DNA from: Notolepis coatsorum
Taxonomy: Eukaryota > Chordata > Actinopteri > Aulopiformes > Paralepididae
DNA: 64,000 nucleotides
Direction: 5' to 3'
Assembly: GCA_963971535.1 (NCBI GenBank)
Contig: OZ020592.1
Location: 51,117,125 to 51,181,124, forward strand
Shown: positions 61,701 through 64,000 of the stretch, one piece after another
Layout of the letters: each line of letters opens with the position of its first letter
Numbering within the stretch: the first letter of the stretch is position 1
Made by a program: the position numbers and the translations under genes
Notes under the pieces: generated by a model
What the model saw: only the letters and a program-made list of their open reading frames with translations
Database searches by the model: none
What the model was told of the DNA's origin: nothing

Positions 61701-61954
61701 AAAAGCAACACCTCCTCCATGCTTATTTCTATCAAGCCTGTATAAATTATACCCCTGTATTGCAACCTGATTGTCATCTATTGATGTGTCTAGATGTGTC
61801 TCAGATAGGGCTGTAATATGTAAAGCATTTTCAAATAGGACAGAACTCAGTTCTTGTACCTTGTTTTTTAGACTACAAATATTTAGATGGGCAATTCTTA
61901 GTCCCTTCTTCGGTAGTTGTAAAGTCATTATGACATTATGATGGATGATCACTC
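58760..61954 (-). mobile_element. Jockey-superfamily LINE (CR1/Rex1-like)
   Basis: A single long ORF2, a 3' UTR with 'ccccaggaagactagttg' and 'aatggggatccgtaataaa', and a tail of GATAAA units at its 3' end (58764-58780, reversed). The 5' side stops abruptly at 61954 against one copy of a 268-bp direct repeat. The in-frame TGA just beyond lies in that repeat, so the LINE is either full length at ORF2 or truncated there. No clear target duplication. Confidence 0.82.
59037..61952 (-). CDS. LINE ORF2: APE endonuclease and reverse transcriptase, open
   Basis: 971 codons with no stop or frameshift. The endonuclease has 'RIAHLNICSLKNKVQEL', 'ITALSETHLD', 'YFVGDLNIDW' and 'GFSDHN'. The RT has 'LLDFSAAFDLIDHELL', 'GIPQGSCLGPLFYSIF' and the catalytic 'MVMYADDTTMYAS'. 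A C-terminal domain ends 'YWNKLPVHLTQITSKISF'. The listed first codon is GTG; an internal Met ('MTLQLPKKGLRIAHLN') is an equally good start. The enzyme would nick DNA and copy its own RNA into it. An unbroken frame of this length implies a recent insertion, though ORF1 and promoter are not evident. Confidence 0.9.
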   Translation of the reverse strand: MIIHHNVIMTLQLPKKGLRIAHLNICSLKNKVQELSSVLFENALHITALSETHLDTSIDDNQVAIQGYNLYRLDRNKHGGGVAFYIQEHIPVKVRIDLSAPGVEMLWLQVHLPHLKPILIGCCYRPPGSNIQYLEDICKMLQIVTDIDREIYFVGDLNIDWFSKTCTLKKKLSDVANVCNLSQIVNAPTRVNVRCTGRSSTCIDHIFTNSVEMCSKVVSVPVGFSDHNIIAVARKTKVPKAGPKVIYKRMYNNFNENVFVEDLNEIQWDNVTELTSTENALQLFMKLFSSICDKHAPMRKLTVKTTKASWLDLELRSCMKERDQLKKDAIASGGSDDWQAYRFLRNKVTKMNTQKKKQYYKSKFEEIKGDSKKLWRTLNEVMGNNKTNTMPSFIEAAGGFITKPRDIANHFNDYFIDKVEMIRNQMLPVDGKLSESIIKQHIMHTKKCEFDFMDINLEQMEKLLLSIQCDKPCGHDNLDGKLLQLAARIVAKPLCHIFNLCLSEGVFPQMWKIAKVTPLPKNAKQPFNGANSRPISILPVLSKIMEGVVFKQIQHYLSENSINSQFQHAYKEGYSTCTALTQLTDDWLQQIDRKRMVGTVLLDFSAAFDLIDHELLLIKLTAYGFRTAAVNWIKSYLCNRHQCVVFNGTLSNFKSLQCGIPQGSCLGPLFYSIFTNDLPWVLENTCMVMYADDTTMYASSDKTEELNEVLQRDLNLVSTWVSENRLKLNISKTKSLILGSKHTIRKDVKLSISLDGTAIEQVREAKLLGVTLDGTLSWSTHTNNVVAKMSRGISIIRRCRYFLTDLILKQVIQSLVLSHLDYCPAVWSNASRQELNKIQLTQNRAARLALNCSMRNSVEGMHTKLLWLKVEDRLDCSLILFMRNIYISREPICLYSQLTCTHDRHKYNTRHACRETFTLLLPKTNAAKKTVLYRAMSYWNKLPVHLTQITSKISFKNNLKRALREKEISLH

Positions 61955-62222
61955 TTCAAAATTGCATCAGAGGGGAAGTGCTGTTGCATAAAGGCTGAAC
62001 AGTGCAGCCGCTTTAGCTCCACATGTCTTCCTAATGAAACATGCGCTCTGGTGCCACATATACAAGCCCGACAGCAGTGTTTGGGGGTAGTTAACTACAT
62101 TTCAATTACTGGTTTAACTACATTTTGCAGTAGTTGGGTGGTAGTTTATCTACATTAAAATCACAGTAGCATTTTCAGTAGTTAACTACTTTGAGTTGTG
62201 CAGTTTAGATTATTATTTTTAT
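61955..62222. repeat. 268-bp direct repeat, copy 1
   Basis: Identical by eye to 63156-63423. It contains several GTAGTTAACTAC-like palindromic motifs. The family is not recognised. The LINE abuts its first base. Confidence 0.92.
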
Positions 62223-62508
62223 CACCTCCACAGACCATGGTTTCTACGTTGCCGCTATGTAAGTAAACTGTATGATAATCACTGTTGGTGATAACTATAT
62301 AGGAAGATGTCTATTTAGACCAGGTTTACCATATGACGGCAACAAAGTACTATGGTCTTATTTCATAACATAACATGACTACTATTTATGTGCAATACTC
62401 TCTTGATGTAGAGAGCCAACGTGTAAGGGCTATTATGATTTACCTCATCAATCCTTTTGTACAAATCATGTATTATGCTGAATACATTTCCTGTATGTAA
62501 CCAATGCA

Positions 62509-63087
62509 TTAACTCTTGGCCACGCTGCAAAATAAATGAGTTTGGACCAAAGCTCCTGGTTGTCTGGCTAATACAAGCTTATTTCTCAGCTGACTAAAGT
62601 CAGGTGAGGAGACCATTCTATCACTCTGTGATCTTTCCCTTCATCCAGTTAGCGACCTCATTGTGCTGTAATTAACCGTAGATATTCATTAGGAATATAC
62701 GACACATCCCCTACAATGATGAAACATAATGCCTATAATATAGATTTGATTTGGGAATAGTAGCGTGTCCAGGCAAGAAACGGCAACAGTTATAGTAGAA
62801 TTGACGTATAAGGCTATAACTCAGCATTTCGGGAATTACCCCAGACTACTATAAAACCATACTTATATTCACCACGGTATAACACAGGAACGTATGGATG
62901 GAAAAATTCATTCTTTTTCACATATTGAACGATAGATAGTTGATGTCAAATGGGCCATAGTATTGTATCCATAGCTATAATATAGAATATAGTTATAGCT
63001 CTACAAACAAGGTGACGCACTCCTATCTTTTAAAGCGTGGCAATGCTACAATGGGACCCGTCTAATCCCCGGCGGTCAATGAGTTAA
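62509..63087. mobile_element. Possible piggyBac-type MITE
   Basis: TTAA at both ends. The left end continues 'ctcttggccacgc' and the reversed right end 'ctcattgaccgcc', weakly matching inverted repeats. The 579-bp interior is AT-rich and has no frame. Confidence 0.35.
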
Positions 63088-63155
63088 AGGGGCACGCCAG
63101 CATTATGGGAAATGTTCTTACCGCATTTCATATTTGTTCTGAAATGTAATTTCAG

Positions 63156-63423
63156 TTCAAAATTGCATCAGAGGGGAAGTGCTGTTGCATAAAGGCTGAA
63201 CAGTGCAGCCGCTTTAGCTCCACATGTCTTCCTAATGAAACATGCGCTCTGGTGCCACATATACAAGCCCGACAGCAGTGTTTGGGGGTAGTTAACTACA
63301 TTTCAATTACTGGTTTAACTACATTTTGCAGTAGTTGGGTGGTAGTTTATCTACATTAAAATCACAGTAGCATTTTCAGTAGTTAACTACTTTGAGTTGT
63401 GCAGTTTAGATTATTATTTTTAT
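63156..63423. repeat. 268-bp direct repeat, copy 2
   Basis: Identical by eye to 61955-62222, 1201 bp downstream. Confidence 0.92.
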
Positions 63424-63540
63424 TTTATTTAACCTTTATTTACCCAGGCAAGCAATTAAGAACAACGTATATACAAAAGCAGCCTGTCCAAAAAGCAAAG
63501 GCCTTTTGAGGGAAGGGGGTGGGAGGCTGTAACAAAAACA
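63424..63540 (-). mobile_element. Reversed LINE-tail-like fragment
   Basis: 'tttatttaacctttattta' with 'cccaggcaagcaattaaga' is a phrase seen at the 3' ends of dispersed fish retroelements on the minus strand. No coding part is attached. Confidence 0.35.
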
Positions 63541-63599
63541 AGGTTATATTATCATATAGCTTACGCTCTGCACTCTAGTGGAACCCTATCCCTTATCAA

Positions 63600-63874
63600 T
63601 CTAATACTGAATAATTTTCTTCACATGTACACACCCATCCGCCTGGCCACACCCACATCCGCTCCTCTACATAAGCGGGGTCGTGGCCATACTAACAGCT
63701 CCTTCCCTATTTTCATCACCGAAAAAGTGCCTGTATACACCACTTTAGTTTAGTGCCGAAATAGTTATTGGAAAGGAGTTACGTTATTGGAGAAAAGGAG
63801 CTGCGTTGACATTATATCTTTGTTTTCTCTCTCACTATATTTCGAGGAAATACAGCGATAATGTCTTCGCCAGA
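63600..63874 (+). mobile_element. DIRS-like 5' fragment
   Basis: It holds 'ccgcctggccacacccac' and 'ccgctcctctacataagc', which are variants of the 51803-56911 terminal repeat, followed by a 5' UTR-like stretch. An ATG at 63861 ('MSSPE') sits where gag should begin. The element is cut after five codons by the next repeat. Confidence 0.65.
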
Positions 63875-64000
63875 GGTGTGGACTCGAGTCACATGACTTG
63901 GACTCGAGTCAGACTCGAGTCACGAATTTGATGACTTTGGACTAGTGCTGTCAGGCGATTAAAAAAATGTATCTAATTAATTACAAGATTTGTAATTAAT
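63875..64000. mobile_element. Repeat with ACTCGAGTC units, then a transposon end cut by the window
   Basis: 63875-63942 has three ACTCGAGTC palindromes. At 63943 it switches to 'agtgctgtcaggcgatta' and AT-rich DNA, which resembles the end of a fish DNA transposon that continues past the window. Both calls rest on remembered resemblance. Confidence 0.4.

Overview
This window looks like an accessory, repeat-packed stretch of a teleost fish genome. The evidence is the mix of element families: L2 LINEs with the TGTAAA-type tail, L1/Tx1-like LINEs with two ORFs, a Tf1/sushi-type chromovirus, DIRS-like retrotransposons, long tRNA-headed SINEs, hAT-type non-autonomous transposons and very long CA, CT and AAT microsatellites. 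I found no convincing exon of a cellular protein-coding gene and no cellular RNA gene. Essentially every substantial reading frame belongs to a transposable element.

Layout. 1-598: 3' end of an L2 LINE. 599-6172: microsatellites, a head-to-head telomere-like repeat (3424-3604), a tRNA-headed SINE (4196-4415) and a 16-bp minisatellite (5009-5352). 6188-13241: a full-length but decayed L1-like LINE (copy A, minus strand) with 15-bp target duplications. 15254-16777: an hAT-like non-autonomous transposon with 8-bp target duplications. 17500-20350: microsatellites, a long SINE with a 19-bp target duplication and a 275-bp palindrome-rich MITE. 21560-23800: a gutted DIRS-like element. 24923-31612: a complete, very young Ty3/gypsy chromovirus (minus strand; 1150-bp LTRs identical by eye; intact gag and pol). 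31717-46472: a four-layer nest: a SINE split by a long-LTR gypsy element (CATG duplication), whose gag is split by L1-like copy B (14-bp duplication), whose ORF2 is split by a 708-bp LINE fragment. 49815-50267: a second long SINE. 51803-56911: a DIRS-like element with inverted terminal repeats and an internal complementary region, coding only a gag-like protein. 57164-58062: a second L2 copy. 58760-61954: a LINE with an uninterrupted 971-codon endonuclease/reverse-transcriptase frame. 61955-64000: two identical 268-bp direct repeats, small transposon pieces and a third DIRS fragment.

How the parts work together. The chromovirus at 24923-31612 has every cis and trans feature of an autonomous element: a TATA box, a primer site complementary to its own predicted transcript 5' end (self-priming), Gag with a CCHC knuckle, Pol with protease, RT, RNase H, integrase and chromodomain, a polypurine tract and a poly(A) signal. 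The gypsy element at 31831-46325 kept protease and integrase in one open frame but lacks RT and RNase H, so any mobility would have needed RT from elsewhere. The DIRS element at 51803-56911 keeps its replication termini but only a gag-like frame. The most interesting points are the self-priming complementarity, the RT-less PR-IN gypsy frame, the DIRS terminal architecture on a gag-only element, and the dateable four-layer nest.
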